Of a stretch of DNA of 64,000 bases, positions 1 to 8,386 are shown in pieces. Each line of letters begins with the position of its first letter. Position 1 is the stretch's first letter. The notes under the pieces were generated by a model. That model was given only the letters and a program-made list of their open reading frames with translations. It was not told the origin of the DNA and did no database searches. This stretch comes from Blastococcus saxobsidens. Lineage in GTDB: Bacteria; Actinomycetota; Actinomycetes; Mycobacteriales; Geodermatophilaceae. The position numbers and the translations under genes were made by a program. The DNA lies in contig NZ_POQT01000012.1 in NCBI RefSeq assembly GCF_002938435.1, positions 42,503 to 106,502 of the forward strand, read 5' to 3'.

Positions 1-654
1 GTACTCCATCAGGTCGCCGATGAGGCGCAGGTGGGGCTCGGGGGCGAACAGCCACTCCTTCTGCGCGATGTACTCCTTGAAGATGTCGGTCTGCAGGGTG
101 CCGTTGAGCCTGCCGATGTCCGCGCCCTGGCGCTCGGCCGCCACCAGGTACATGCAGAACACCGGGACGGCGGGGCCGCTGATGGTCATCGACGTCGTCG
201 TGGCCTCGAGGTCGATGCCGTCGAAGAGCACGTCCATGTCGGCCGCGGTGTCGATCGCGACACCGCAGTGCCCGACCTCGCCCAGCGCCCGCGGGTCGTC
301 GGAGTCGCGGCCCATCAGGGTCGGCATGTCGAAGGCGACGCTCAGGCCGCCGCCGCCCTCGGCCAGGATCATCCGGTAGCGCTCGTTGGTCTGCTTCGCG
401 TTGCCGAAGCCGGCGAACTGCCGGATGGTCCACGCTCGCCCGCGGTAGCCGGTCGCGTGCAGACCCCGGGTGAAGGGGAACTCGCCGGGATAGCCGATCC
501 GCTCGAAGCCCGGCACCGCCGCCTCGTCGGCCGGCCCGTAGACCGGGGCGACCTCGACGCCGGAGAGCGTGGTGAAGTCCGCGTCCCGCACCCGCCCGGC
601 GGCCAGCGCCGCGTCGTACCGCTGCTGCCACCGCTGCCGGGCGTCCTGGGTCAT
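1..654 (-). CDS. icmA: Isobutyryl-CoA mutase large subunit (IcmA-type), 3' end outside window
   Basis: The first 218 residues of a B12-dependent acyl-CoA mutase; the C-terminal part lies beyond the window edge. Position 80 is Phe (in IRQFAGF) and position 198 is Gln (in KEYIAQKE). These match, in type and number, the Phe80/Gln198 pair I know from Streptomyces IcmA; methylmalonyl-CoA mutases have Tyr and Arg there. The enzyme would interconvert isobutyryl- and n-butyryl-CoA in the cytoplasm, with a separate small B12-binding subunit. ATG is the chosen start: it lies seven bases after a palindromic promoter element, which implies a leaderless or nearly leaderless mRNA. The MarR gene immediately upstream on the same strand is the likely regulator. 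Family certain; substrate inferred from the two residues. Confidence 0.9.
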   Translation of the reverse strand, partial: MTQDARQRWQQRYDAALAAGRVRDADFTTLSGVEVAPVYGPADEAAVPGFERIGYPGEFPFTRGLHATGYRGRAWTIRQFAGFGNAKQTNERYRMILAEGGGGLSVAFDMPTLMGRDSDDPRALGEVGHCGVAIDTAADMDVLFDGIDLEATTTSMTISGPAVPVFCMYLVAAERQGADIGRLNGTLQTDIFKEYIAQKEWLFAPEPHLRLIGDLMEY

Positions 655-691
655 GCCCAAGATAGTAGGACGTCCAACTATCGTGTGTCGA
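655..691 (-). promoter_or_regulatory. icmA promoter overlapped by a 20-bp near-palindrome (candidate MarR operator)
   Basis: Positions 662-681 read ATAGTAGGACGTCCAACTAT, which is self-complementary except for one symmetric pair. On the minus strand a -10-like TACTAT (667-662) and a -35-like TCGACA (691-686) are separated by 18 bases, so the palindrome fills the spacer and the -10. The -10 ends seven bases before the icmA ATG. The site lies in the 40-base gap between the marR stop and icmA, so it would control icmA rather than marR. Confidence 0.6.
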
Positions 692-694
692 CGG

Positions 695-1219
695 TCACCC
701 GGCGTGTTGGGCGTCCTCGGCGACGTCGCCGGCCCCGAGCCGGACCGTGCGCAGCAGGTCGAACAGCTCCGACCGCTCCTGCTCGCCGAGGTCGGCCAGC
801 CCGAAGTCCAGGTCCATCAGGGCAGCGGTGGTGGTCTCCACCGCGGCACGCCCCTGCTCGGTGATCGCGGCCAGCACGCCCCGGCCGTCGGCGGGATTGG
901 GCCGGCGGTCGACGTAACCGGCCGCCACCAGCCGGTCGATCGCGTTCGTGACGCTGGTCGGGTGCACCATCAAGCGGCTGCCGATCACCTTCAGCGGGAG
1001 CTCCCCGAGCCGGCTGAAGGTCAGCAGGACGAGCACCTCGTAGCGGGCGAAGGTGAGCTCGTGCGGCTTGAGCACCTCGTCGAAGCGGGCGAGCAGGATC
1101 TGCTGGACCCGGAAGATCGACGTCGCCGCGCGCATGGCCGACGCCGGACCGAAGCGCTGCTCCCACGTCTCCCCGGCCCGTTCGATCGGGTCGAACGGCA
1201 GCCCGAGCGCGCGCACCAT
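695..1219 (-). CDS. MarR family transcriptional regulator
   Basis: 174 residues. A helical N-terminus is followed by a winged-helix MarR domain: the recognition region is around VIGSRLMVHPTSVTNAIDRL (about 78-97), followed by the wing RRPNPADGRGV. These proteins dimerise on short palindromes and usually repress, with release by a small-molecule ligand. The gene lies 40 bases upstream of the icmA-type mutase gene on the same strand, with a good palindrome between them, so an acyl-CoA or carboxylic acid ligand is plausible. The ATG start (MVRALGLPFDPIERAG) is the first good one after a 200-base gap. A degenerate copy of the 17-bp ccr/ecm palindrome lies just upstream (about 1222-1240), with only its right half conserved. 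Confidence 0.88.
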   Translation of the reverse strand: MVRALGLPFDPIERAGETWEQRFGPASAMRAATSIFRVQQILLARFDEVLKPHELTFARYEVLVLLTFSRLGELPLKVIGSRLMVHPTSVTNAIDRLVAAGYVDRRPNPADGRGVLAAITEQGRAAVETTTAALMDLDFGLADLGEQERSELFDLLRTVRLGAGDVAEDAQHAG

Positions 1220-1289
1220 GCCGCCGACGCTACCGGCCGGGCCAGGTGCCGTCCGCCATCCGTCACCACCGGGGTCCCGCGCCGATATG

Positions 1290-1337
1290 CGCATGAAAGC
1301 GGTCATGCGGGCCCGCACAGCCCCGTTCATGCGCATG
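1290..1337. repeat. Palindromic intergenic repeat, copy A
   Basis: 48 bases with inverted ends: CGCATGAA on the left and TTCATGCGCATG on the right, around a TGCGGGC core. A closely matching 47-base element lies at 2308-2354, beyond the DUF559 gene. Alignable blocks shared by both copies are CGCATGAA, GCG, TGCGGGC, CC and CGTTCA.GCGCATG. It lies in the divergent gap between the MarR and DUF559 genes, so it may also carry regulatory signals. Confidence 0.7.
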
Positions 1338-1423
1338 CGCGCGACCCCGCGGGTCACGTCCGGCGAGCTGAGGCCTGTGGACGACGCCCGCGATCTCGTG
1401 GCGCGAGCAGGCAGAGTGCCGCG

Positions 1424-2314
1424 GTGACCCGAACTCCCACCCGGCCGGCACAGCTGCGCGGCAAGCTCTTCCGCGGTTCCGAGCAGGTCGGCGCCGGCAT
1501 CCTGACGCCCGGGCAGCTGCGCAGTTCGGCGTGGCGGCGGCTGTTCCCGGACGTCTACGCCTGCGCCACGCCGCCCGTCACCCACCACCGGCGGGCGCGG
1601 GCGGTGGCCCGGCTTCTCCTGCCCGGCGCGGTCCTCAGCGGCCGGAGCGCGGCCGTGCTGTGGGGAGTCGATGCCGCGGAGCGCGACGATCCGGTCGAGT
1701 GCACGCTGTCTCCGACCCGACGGGCCGGCGCGGTGCAGGGCGTCCACGTGACGCGCCGGCACCTCCCCGACGACGAGATGGTCCGTCGGCACGGCGTCCT
1801 CGTCACGACCCCGATGCGGACGGGGCTGGACCTCGCCCGCATCCAGCCGCCGGACGAGGCCGTCGTGCACCTGGACCGGTTCCTGCGCTCGGGGCTGATC
1901 ACGCTCGCCGGCCTGCGGTCGGCCGCCGCGGCCACGACCGGGCCGGGGTGCCGCGCGATCCGTCGGGCGGTCGACCGGGCCGACGGGCTGGCCCAGTCGC
2001 CGCAGGAGACCCGGCTGCGGCTCCTGCTGCACCGCTCGACGCTGCCCCGCCCGCTCGCCCAGCACGTGGTGCACGACGCCGACGGACGGTTCGTGGCCCA
2101 GATCGATCTCGGCTGGCCCGAACAGAGGGTGGCCCTCGAGTACGACGGCGTCTGGCACGGCGAGGCCCAGCAGGTCGGCAAGGACCGACAGCGGCTGAAC
2201 CGGCTCACCGCGGCCGGGTGGACGGTGATCTTCGTGACGGCGGCTGATCTGCACGACCCGGTCGCGCTGGTCGCCCGCGTCCGGGCCGCACTCGAGGCGC
2301 CGCGATACGCATGA
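1424..2314 (+). CDS. DUF559/AbiEi-like protein with a Vsr-type endonuclease-like domain
   Basis: 296 residues from a GTG start. The N-terminal part (about 8-100, LRGKLFRGSEQVGAGILTPG onward) resembles the AbiEi antitoxin-like winged-helix region common in actinobacterial DUF559 proteins. The C-terminus carries the very-short-patch-repair-like nuclease core: QIDLGWPEQRVALEYDGVWH, then KDRQRLNRLTAAGW. The acidic Asp, the Glu of LEYDG and the downstream basic residues look intact. The real target is unknown; such proteins are often annotated as type IV toxin-antitoxin components, but no partner gene is adjacent. The stop codon TGA (2312-2314) lies inside palindromic repeat copy B, and copy A lies 87 bases upstream of the start, so the gene is bracketed by the repeat pair. 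Confidence 0.8.
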   Translation: MTRTPTRPAQLRGKLFRGSEQVGAGILTPGQLRSSAWRRLFPDVYACATPPVTHHRRARAVARLLLPGAVLSGRSAAVLWGVDAAERDDPVECTLSPTRRAGAVQGVHVTRRHLPDDEMVRRHGVLVTTPMRTGLDLARIQPPDEAVVHLDRFLRSGLITLAGLRSAAAATTGPGCRAIRRAVDRADGLAQSPQETRLRLLLHRSTLPRPLAQHVVHDADGRFVAQIDLGWPEQRVALEYDGVWHGEAQQVGKDRQRLNRLTAAGWTVIFVTAADLHDPVALVARVRAALEAPRYA

Positions 2315-2354
2315 ACGCGCTTCTGCGGGCGCGATACCCGCGTTCACGCGCATG
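2308..2354. repeat. Palindromic intergenic repeat, copy B (contains the DUF559 stop codon)
   Basis: 47 bases, related to copy A at 1290-1337. Inverted ends CGCATGAACGCG and CGCGTTCACGCGCATG surround CTGCGGGCGCGATACC. The left arm supplies the TGA stop of the DUF559 gene, so the element joined or co-evolved with that coding end. It may also act as a hairpin terminator between convergent genes. Confidence 0.72.
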
Positions 2355-2374
2355 TCGGCGGGAGACGGCCAGGG

Positions 2375-3859
2375 TCAGGAGGCGGCGGGCGCGGGGCGCA
2401 GCGGTGGGGCGTGCCGGACGCCGAACACGTCGCGCAACGCCGTCCGCGCCGCGAGGTCGCCGCACATGCCGTGCACGGCCGGCCCCGGCGGCGTGGCGGA
2501 CGAGGCAAGGTACACGCCCCTGACCGGTGTCCGGTAGGTGTTCCAGCGGGGCACCGGCCGGGCCAGCATCTGCCGCAGCGTCGCCTGCCCGTTGGAGATG
2601 TCACCGCCCAGGTAGCTGGGGTTCCACTGCTCCATCTGGACGGCGTTCTTCGTGTGCCGCTCGACGACGGTGTCCTTGAACCCCGGCGCGAACCGCTCGA
2701 TCTGGTTCTCGATGGCCTCGGTCATGTCGACGTCGGCGCCGTGCGGCACGTGCACGTAGGCCCAGAAGATGTGCCCGCCCGCCGGCGCGCGGGTGGGGTC
2801 GGGCACCGTCGGCTGCACGGCCAGCACGTAGGGCCGGTCGGTGATCCGGCCCTCGTTGGGCGCCCGCTCCCCCGCGATGGTCTCGTCCAGGTCGCCGGCG
2901 ACGTGCAGGGTGCCCGCCCGGCGGGCGTCCGGGTTCGCCCACGGCACGGGCTCGGACAGGATCCAGTCGATCTTGAACACGCCGGGGCCGTGCTTGTAGC
3001 GGCGCACCCACCGGCGGTACCCCTCGTTCAGCCGGTCCCCCGCCATGGTCACGAAGTCCTCGGGCGTGGTGTCCAGGAGGACGGCGGGCACGCCCTCGAA
3101 CTCCCGCAGGTCGGTGACGCGGTGCCCGGTGACGACCTCGCCGCCCTGCTGCTCCAGCGCGGTCACCATCGAGTCGGCCAGCTTCTGCGACCCGCCCTCG
3201 ATCAGCGGCCAGCCGACGTGGTGGGACAGCATCGCGAGCAGCATGCCCAGCGCGGAGGTGAGCGGCTGGCTCAGGTCGAGCATGCCGTGCGCCGCGGCAC
3301 CGCCCAGCAGCGCCCGCGCCTCCTCGGTCTCGAAGTACCGGTGCGACAGCCAGCGCACGTTGGGCAGCCCCGTCAGCGCGAACTTCACGACCTGGGGGAC
3401 GCTCCTGGTGGGCAGCGAGCGCAGCCGGCTGGCCAGGAAGAAGTCGACGACGTCGGTGCCGTGCTCGACCAGCGGGCCGAAGAGCCGGCGGTAGGCCTCG
3501 GCGTCCGCCCCGAGCCCGGCCGCGGTCTGCTCGAGGGACCGGTAGGACAGCGCGGCCCGCCCGCCGTCCAGGGGATGCGCGAAGCTGATCTCCGGGTGCA
3601 CGAAGCGCACGCCCCGGCTCTCCGGGTCGAACTCGCGGAAGAACGGCGCCGCGGCGGCCATCGGCTGCACGATCGAGCACACGTCGTGGTGGAACCCGGG
3701 GCGGATCAGCTCCTCGGTGCGCATCCCTCCGCCGGGCCGGTCCCCGGCGTCGACCACCTGCACCCGCAGGCCGGCGGCCGACAGCCGCAACGCCGCGGCC
3801 AGCCCGTTGGGCCCCGCTCCGACGACGACGGCGTCCGGTCGTCCACCCGAGCCACTCAC
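2375..3859 (-). CDS. CrtI/phytoene-desaturase-like FAD-dependent oxidoreductase
   Basis: 494 residues. The N-terminal Rossmann fold carries the FAD fingerprint VVVGAGPNGLAAALRLSAAG (about 10-29), followed by GDRPGGGMRTEE, as in the amine oxidase/carotenoid desaturase superfamily. The C-terminus (VYLASSATPPGPAVHGMCGD) is the usual second FAD-contact motif. This NAD(P)/FAD family includes carotenoid and retinol desaturase-like enzymes and many uncharacterised actinobacterial flavoproteins. No carotenoid biosynthesis genes are nearby, so the substrate is unknown. The GTG start (VSGSGGRPDA) directly precedes the Rossmann fold. Confidence 0.82.
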   Translation of the reverse strand: MSGSGGRPDAVVVGAGPNGLAAALRLSAAGLRVQVVDAGDRPGGGMRTEELIRPGFHHDVCSIVQPMAAAAPFFREFDPESRGVRFVHPEISFAHPLDGGRAALSYRSLEQTAAGLGADAEAYRRLFGPLVEHGTDVVDFFLASRLRSLPTRSVPQVVKFALTGLPNVRWLSHRYFETEEARALLGGAAAHGMLDLSQPLTSALGMLLAMLSHHVGWPLIEGGSQKLADSMVTALEQQGGEVVTGHRVTDLREFEGVPAVLLDTTPEDFVTMAGDRLNEGYRRWVRRYKHGPGVFKIDWILSEPVPWANPDARRAGTLHVAGDLDETIAGERAPNEGRITDRPYVLAVQPTVPDPTRAPAGGHIFWAYVHVPHGADVDMTEAIENQIERFAPGFKDTVVERHTKNAVQMEQWNPSYLGGDISNGQATLRQMLARPVPRWNTYRTPVRGVYLASSATPPGPAVHGMCGDLAARTALRDVFGVRHAPPLRPAPAAS

Positions 3860-4018
3860 CCGCCGATCCTCACACGCCGGTTCCCACGGTGCGCGACGTC
3901 GGCGTCCCGCGGTCGTCGGTGTGGCGGCTGGGGACCGTGGGCACCGCGGTACGCGGTCGGCCCGCATCCGGTGCGCGGATGCCACCGGTGGCGGGTCCCC
4001 CGACCTACCCTGGCCACC

Positions 4019-4504
4019 GTGCCGCTCCCGACCGCCCCGGATCCGCTGACCGAGGAGCTCCGCCTGACGCCCACCGGGCGCCTCTGGCGGCTGCTGGCGG
4101 CCGCCGTCGTGCTGGCCCTGCTGCTGGCCGGCACCGTCTGGGGGGACGACGACGAGTTCCCGTTCGGCCCGTTCCGGATGTACTCGACCCGGGCCGACCC
4201 GAACGCGCCGGTGACCTCGACCCGGACCGTCGGGCTGACCGAGGCGGGCGAGGAGGTGCGGCTGTCCGGCGGTGAGGTGGGGCTGCGCCGCGCCGAGTTC
4301 GAGGGCCAGCTCCCGCGGATCGCCGAGCACCCCGAGCTGCTGGGGCTGCTCGCCGACGCCTTCGCCGAGGCCGACCCCTCGGCGCCGGACCTGGTGTCGG
4401 TGCAGGTCGTCCAGCGCCGGTTCGAGCTGGTCGAGGGGCGCCGGACCGGGGACTGGACCGACCGGGTCCTCGTCGAGTACGTCCTGCCGGGGACGGGGTC
4501 ATGA
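4019..4504 (+). CDS. Small membrane-anchored partner protein of the HTTM gene
   Basis: 161 residues. A single hydrophobic segment (about 20-39, LLAAAVVLALLLAG) is followed by a periplasm/cell-surface-type domain that begins DDDEFPFGPFRMYSTR. The stop overlaps the ATG of the HTTM gene (ATGA at 4501-4504), so the two are translationally coupled. GTG start at 4019. I do not recognise a named domain. The FPFGPFRMY stretch looks conserved with other proteins found next to HTTM genes (recalled, not checked). It may present a substrate to, or bind, the HTTM protein. Confidence 0.75.
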   Translation: MPLPTAPDPLTEELRLTPTGRLWRLLAAAVVLALLLAGTVWGDDDEFPFGPFRMYSTRADPNAPVTSTRTVGLTEAGEEVRLSGGEVGLRRAEFEGQLPRIAEHPELLGLLADAFAEADPSAPDLVSVQVVQRRFELVEGRRTGDWTDRVLVEYVLPGTGS

Positions 4505-5391
4505 CCGCGACCGAGCAGCAGCGGACCGCTCCCGGCCGCCGGACCGGGGACTGGTGGTTCCGGCCGGTGCCGCTGGCCCGGATCGCGGTGTTCCGGGTGA
4601 TCGCCTACCTGTTCATCCCGATCGACGTCTTCCTGACCACCGCGTGGGTGCGGGCGCACGCCGACGTGCCCTCGGAGTGGTACCAGCCGCTGCTCGTCGC
4701 CCGCCTCCTGCACCTGCCCACCCCCACCGAGACCCTCGTCGTGGTGGTGCAGTGGGCACTGGTGCTCGCCGCGCTCGCCGCCGCGAGCGGCCGGGCGCCC
4801 GGGCTCCTGGGCGCCGCCGTCTTCCTCCTCTACGGGGAGTGGATGGTGATCGCGATGAGCTACGGCAAGGTCGACCACGACCGGATCGCCTTCCTCGTCG
4901 CCCTCGCCGTCCTGCCGACGATCGGGCGTGCCCGGTTCCGGGACCGGCGCCCGTCCGAGGCCGCGGGCTGGGCGATGGCGGCCGTCCTGGTGACGGTCAT
5001 GCTCACGTACTTCCTCGCGGCCTGGGCCAAGATCCGCTTCGGCGGGTGGGACTGGCCGACGGGCTCCACGCTGACCCGCGCCGTGCTCCGCCGGGGCACG
5101 GACCTGTCGGACTGGACCCTCGAGCTGCCGTGGCTGCTGGGGACGGCGCAGTGGGTGATGCTGGTGCTGGAATTCCTGGCCCCGCTGATGCTGCTGGTCC
5201 GCAGCGACCGGGCGCGGATCGGCCTGGTGCTCTTCCTGCTCGGCTTCCACCTGATGGTCTACGCCGGCGTGACGATCATCTTCCTGCCGCACTGCGTGGC
5301 GATCCTGTCGATCCTCCCGTGGGAGCGGCTCGCCGGGCGCTTCCCCCGGACGACCGCCGCCGCGCCGTCGCGGGCGGTCAGAGCCGGCTGA
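4501..5391 (+). CDS. HTTM domain (vitamin K-dependent carboxylase-like) integral membrane protein
   Basis: 296 residues with several predicted membrane helices. The N-terminus RPVPLARIAVFRVIAYLFIP and the pattern of polar loops between helices match the HTTM (horizontally transferred transmembrane) family, related to the membrane part of vitamin K-dependent gamma-carboxylase. Only the membrane domain is present, so carboxylase activity is not established. Coupled to the preceding gene by a 4-base overlap. The 3' end overlaps the convergent meaB by 14 bases. Confidence 0.83.
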   Translation: MTATEQQRTAPGRRTGDWWFRPVPLARIAVFRVIAYLFIPIDVFLTTAWVRAHADVPSEWYQPLLVARLLHLPTPTETLVVVVQWALVLAALAAASGRAPGLLGAAVFLLYGEWMVIAMSYGKVDHDRIAFLVALAVLPTIGRARFRDRRPSEAAGWAMAAVLVTVMLTYFLAAWAKIRFGGWDWPTGSTLTRAVLRRGTDLSDWTLELPWLLGTAQWVMLVLEFLAPLMLLVRSDRARIGLVLFLLGFHLMVYAGVTIIFLPHCVAILSILPWERLAGRFPRTTAAAPSRAVRAG

Positions 5392-6400
5392 GCAGCTCGT
5401 CGGCGGCCCGGTAGGGATCGGTCCCGCCGTCCACGACCTGGCCGGCGAGAGTCTCCAGGGCCGCCGACCCGCGGACGTCCCCCATGCGCTCGCGCAGGGC
5501 GGCCAGCGCGATCGCCTCGATCTCGCGGGCGGCCCGCTCGCTGCGCCGGCGGCGGCCCTCCCCGGTGGACTCCAGCCACCGGCGGTGCTCCTCGATCTTC
5601 TCCAGCACACCGTCGACGCCGTTGTCGGTGTCGCGCGAGGCCACGGTGCGGCAGATCGGCGGGCGCCAGTTGCCGGCCTCGGAGTGCCGGCCGCCGAGGG
5701 ACTGCATGTACCGCAGGTCGCGCACGGTCTGGTCGGCGCCGTCGCGGTCGGCCTTGTTGACCACGAAGACGTCGGCGACCTCGAGGATCCCCGCCTTGGC
5801 CGCCTGGATGCCGTCGCCCATCCCGGGGGCGACGAGCACCAGCGTGGTGTCGGCCAGCGAGGCGATCTCGAGCTCGGACTGGCCGACGCCGACGGTCTCG
5901 ATCAGCACGACGTCGCACCCCGCGGCGTCGAGCACCCGCAGCGCCTGGGGCGTGGCCCAGGACAACCCGCCGAGGTGGCCGCGGGAGGCCATCGACCGGA
6001 TGAAGACGCCGCTGTCCCCGGCGTGGTCCTGCATGCGCACGCGGTCGCCCAGCAGCGCGCCGCCGGAGAACGGCGACGACGGGTCGACGGCCAGCACGCC
6101 GACCCGCTTGCCGGCCTGCCGCAGGGCGCGCACCAGGGCGGTCGTCGACGTCGACTTCCCGACGCCCGGCGCGCCGGTCAGCCCGATGACCTGGGCGCCG
6201 CCGGTGTGCGGGGCGAGCGCCGCCGCCACCTCGCGCAGCGCCGGGCTGGCGTCCTCCACCAGCGAGATGAGCCGCGCCACCGAGCGGGCGTCCCCCTCGC
6301 GGGCGCGCTCGACGAGCGTCGGGACGTCGACAGCGCGGCGCCCCCGCCTCCCCCGAGGGGCGGCGGGGGCGTCGGTCTGGACGGCGGTACCGTCCGTCAC
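5378..6400 (-). CDS. meaB: Methylmalonyl-CoA mutase-associated GTPase MeaB
   Basis: 340 residues of the MeaB/ArgK G3E GTPase family. Walker A GAPGVGKS lies at 76-83; it is followed by [15 protein letters not shown], the Switch region ETVGVGQSE and the base-recognition NKAD. It acts as a G-protein chaperone that protects B12-dependent acyl-CoA mutases and gates adenosylcobalamin loading. In this window it could serve the IcmA-type and ethylmalonyl-CoA mutases. GTG start overlaps the thiolase stop (GTGA), which indicates an operon with thiolase. The C-terminus overlaps the convergent HTTM gene by 14 bases. Confidence 0.94.
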   Translation of the reverse strand: MTDGTAVQTDAPAAPRGRRGRRAVDVPTLVERAREGDARSVARLISLVEDASPALREVAAALAPHTGGAQVIGLTGAPGVGKSTSTTALVRALRQAGKRVGVLAVDPSSPFSGGALLGDRVRMQDHAGDSGVFIRSMASRGHLGGLSWATPQALRVLDAAGCDVVLIETVGVGQSELEIASLADTTLVLVAPGMGDGIQAAKAGILEVADVFVVNKADRDGADQTVRDLRYMQSLGGRHSEAGNWRPPICRTVASRDTDNGVDGVLEKIEEHRRWLESTGEGRRRRSERAAREIEAIALAALRERMGDVRGSAALETLAGQVVDGGTDPYRAADELLSRL

Positions 6401-7581
6401 GCGGGCGCGTGCAGGATCAGGGCGTCGCCCTGACCGCCACCGCCGCAGAGCGCAGCGGCGCCGACCTTGCCACCCCGCCGGCGCAGCTCCAGCGCGACGT
6501 CGAGGACCACGCGGGCGCCGCTCATGCCGACCGGGTGGCCGAGCGCGATGGCGCCACCGTTGGGGTTGACCTTCTCCGGGTCGATGCCCAGCTCGCGCGT
6601 GGACACGATGCCGACGGCGGCGAACGCCTCGTTGAGCTCGACGACGTCGAGGTCCTTCGGGTCGATGCTCTCGCGAGCGCAGGCCTTCTGGATGGCCCGC
6701 GACGGCTGGCTCTGCAGCGTGGCGTCGGGACCGGCGACGACGCCGTGCGCGCCGATCTCGGCGATCGGCGTGATGCCCAGTTCGGCGGCCTTCGCCGCGC
6801 TCATGACCACCACCGCGCAGGCGCCGTCGGAGATCTGCGAGGCCGTGCCCGCGGTGATCGTGCCGTCCTTGGCGAACGCCGGCTTCAGCTTGGCCAGGCT
6901 CGAGGCGGTGGTGTCCGGGCGGATGCCTTCGTCGTCGGTGAACTCGATCGGGTCGCCCTTGCGCTGCGGGATGAGGACCGGGGTGATCGCCTCGGCGAAG
7001 ATGCCGTCCTTGTGCGCGCGAGCGGCCTTCTGGTGGCTGGCCGCGGCGAACTCGTCCTGCTCCTCCCGGGTCAGGTCGTAGCGGGAGTTCGCCTTCTCGG
7101 TGAGCTCTCCCATGGCGACCTGGTCGAAGGTGTCCGACAGCCCGTCGTGGGCCATCGAGTCGACGAGCGTCGTGTCGCCGTACTTGGTGCCGGTGCGCGA
7201 GTTGGCGAGCAGGTGCGGCGCCTGGGTCATGGACTCCATGCCGCCGGCGACGACGACGTCGTACTCGCCGGCGCGGATGAGCTGGTCGGCCATCGCGATG
7301 GCCGACAGGCCCGAGAGGCACACCTTGTTGATCGTCAGCGACGGCACGGACATCGGGATGCCGCCGGCGACCGCGGCCGGGCGGGCGGGGTTCTGGCCGG
7401 CACCGGCCTGGATGACCTGGCCCATGATCACGTAGTCGACCTGGTCGCCGGAGATCCCGGCCCGCTCCAGCGCGGCCTTGATGGCGACGCCGCCGAGGTC
7501 GGCGGCCGAGAAGTCCTTGAGGGAGCCGAGGAGCCGGCCCATCGGGGTACGGGCGCCGCTGACGATGACCGAACGGGACAT
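6397..7581 (-). CDS. Acetyl-CoA C-acetyltransferase (thiolase)
   Basis: 394 residues, the usual length of a biosynthetic thiolase. The nucleophile Cys88 lies in NKVCLSG; the general-base pair is His349 ([11 protein letters not shown]) and Cys379 (ALCGGGGQG). It condenses two acetyl-CoA into acetoacetyl-CoA, the entry step to both PHA and the ethylmalonyl-CoA route, or cleaves 3-ketoacyl-CoA in degradation. ATG start preceded by GGAGGCAGC. Cotranscribed with meaB. M. tuberculosis has a thiolase (fadA4) next to the epimerase and nucS, so the position is ancestral (recalled). Confidence 0.92.
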   Translation of the reverse strand: MSRSVIVSGARTPMGRLLGSLKDFSAADLGGVAIKAALERAGISGDQVDYVIMGQVIQAGAGQNPARPAAVAGGIPMSVPSLTINKVCLSGLSAIAMADQLIRAGEYDVVVAGGMESMTQAPHLLANSRTGTKYGDTTLVDSMAHDGLSDTFDQVAMGELTEKANSRYDLTREEQDEFAAASHQKAARAHKDGIFAEAITPVLIPQRKGDPIEFTDDEGIRPDTTASSLAKLKPAFAKDGTITAGTASQISDGACAVVVMSAAKAAELGITPIAEIGAHGVVAGPDATLQSQPSRAIQKACARESIDPKDLDVVELNEAFAAVGIVSTRELGIDPEKVNPNGGAIALGHPVGMSGARVVLDVALELRRRGGKVGAAALCGGGGQGDALILHAPA

Positions 7582-7811
7582 GCTGCCTCCAGTGCCGGGC
7601 CGCCGCCGGTGGCGACCACGTTGTCTCCGAAGCACCGCGAACGGCCGTGACCAGGCAGGTCACGGTCAGGCACGGCGCCGGGCCTTGCCGGGAAGGATAG
7701 GACGGCGCTCCGACGTGCGGCAGCCCGAGAACTGTGGTCGCGGTCATGCAGCGGCGTGACCCGCACCACTTCGAGCTGTCGTCTCAGACGTCTTGGCTGC
7801 AAGATGCCCGC

Positions 7812-8288
7812 GTGACCACCAACGACGCCGATTCCGCCAACGCGGTGACGGGACTGCCCGCGGGCCTGTTCACCACCATCGACCACGTGGGCATCGCCGT
7901 CCCCGACCTGGACGAGGCGATCGCCTTCTACGCCCAGGCCTTCGGGGTGCGCTCCGTGCACGAGGAGACCAACGAGGAGCAGGGCGTCCGCGAGGCCATG
8001 CTCGCCGTCGGGAACGGGGACACGCGCATCCAGCTGCTGGCACCGCTGACCCCGGAGTCGACCATCGCGAAGTTCATCGGGCGCTCGGGCCCGGGCCTGC
8101 AGCAGCTCGCCTTCCGGGTCGAGGACGTCGAGGCGGTGAGCGCGACGCTGCGCGAGCGCGGCCTGCGGCTGCTCTACGACGTCCCCAAGCGCGGCACCTC
8201 CGACAGCCGGGTGAACTTCATCCACCCGAAGGACGCCGGCGGCGTCCTGGTGGAGCTCGTCGAGCCCGCTTCCTCCTCCTCGCACTGA
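7812..8288 (+). CDS. mce: Methylmalonyl-CoA epimerase
   Basis: 158 residues of the glyoxalase/VOC fold, with metal-ligand motifs TIDHVGIAVPDLDEA at the N-terminus and PKDAGGVLVELVEP at the C-terminus. It epimerises the 2-position of methylmalonyl-CoA and, in organisms with the ethylmalonyl-CoA pathway, also ethylmalonyl-CoA, linking Ccr to the mutases. The GTG at 7812 (VTTNDADSAN) is chosen over the upstream 7734 start because the family starts close to IDHVGIAV. Divergent from thiolase with a 230-base gap. The next gene, 99 bases downstream on the same strand, is ccr. Confidence 0.92.
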   Translation: MTTNDADSANAVTGLPAGLFTTIDHVGIAVPDLDEAIAFYAQAFGVRSVHEETNEEQGVREAMLAVGNGDTRIQLLAPLTPESTIAKFIGRSGPGLQQLAFRVEDVEAVSATLRERGLRLLYDVPKRGTSDSRVNFIHPKDAGGVLVELVEPASSSSH

Positions 8289-8305
8289 CCCGCCACGCCG
8301 GCCTG

Positions 8306-8322
8306 GTTACCGACCGGTAACC
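8306..8322 (+). promoter_or_regulatory. 17-bp palindromic operator upstream of ccr (site 1 of 3)
   Basis: GTTACCGACCGGTAACC; with one more base on the left (8305) it becomes an 8-2-8 perfect palindrome. It lies 64 bases upstream of the ccr start. The same element, in the same orientation relative to transcription, precedes the hydroxyacyl-CoA dehydrogenase gene (15924-15940) and ecm (22540-22556). Size and symmetry suit a TetR-family dimer. Confidence 0.65.
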
Positions 8323-8386
8323 TCGCTGGATCCGCACCGCCCTCCGAGCCCGGCCGACGACGGCCGCAGACGACCCGGGAGTACGC

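Noticed and set aside
569..2314. 581-residue ORF covering the MarR region and the DUF559 gene
   Set aside because: The part before 1424 is antisense to the well-supported MarR gene and has shadow-like Arg/Ala composition.
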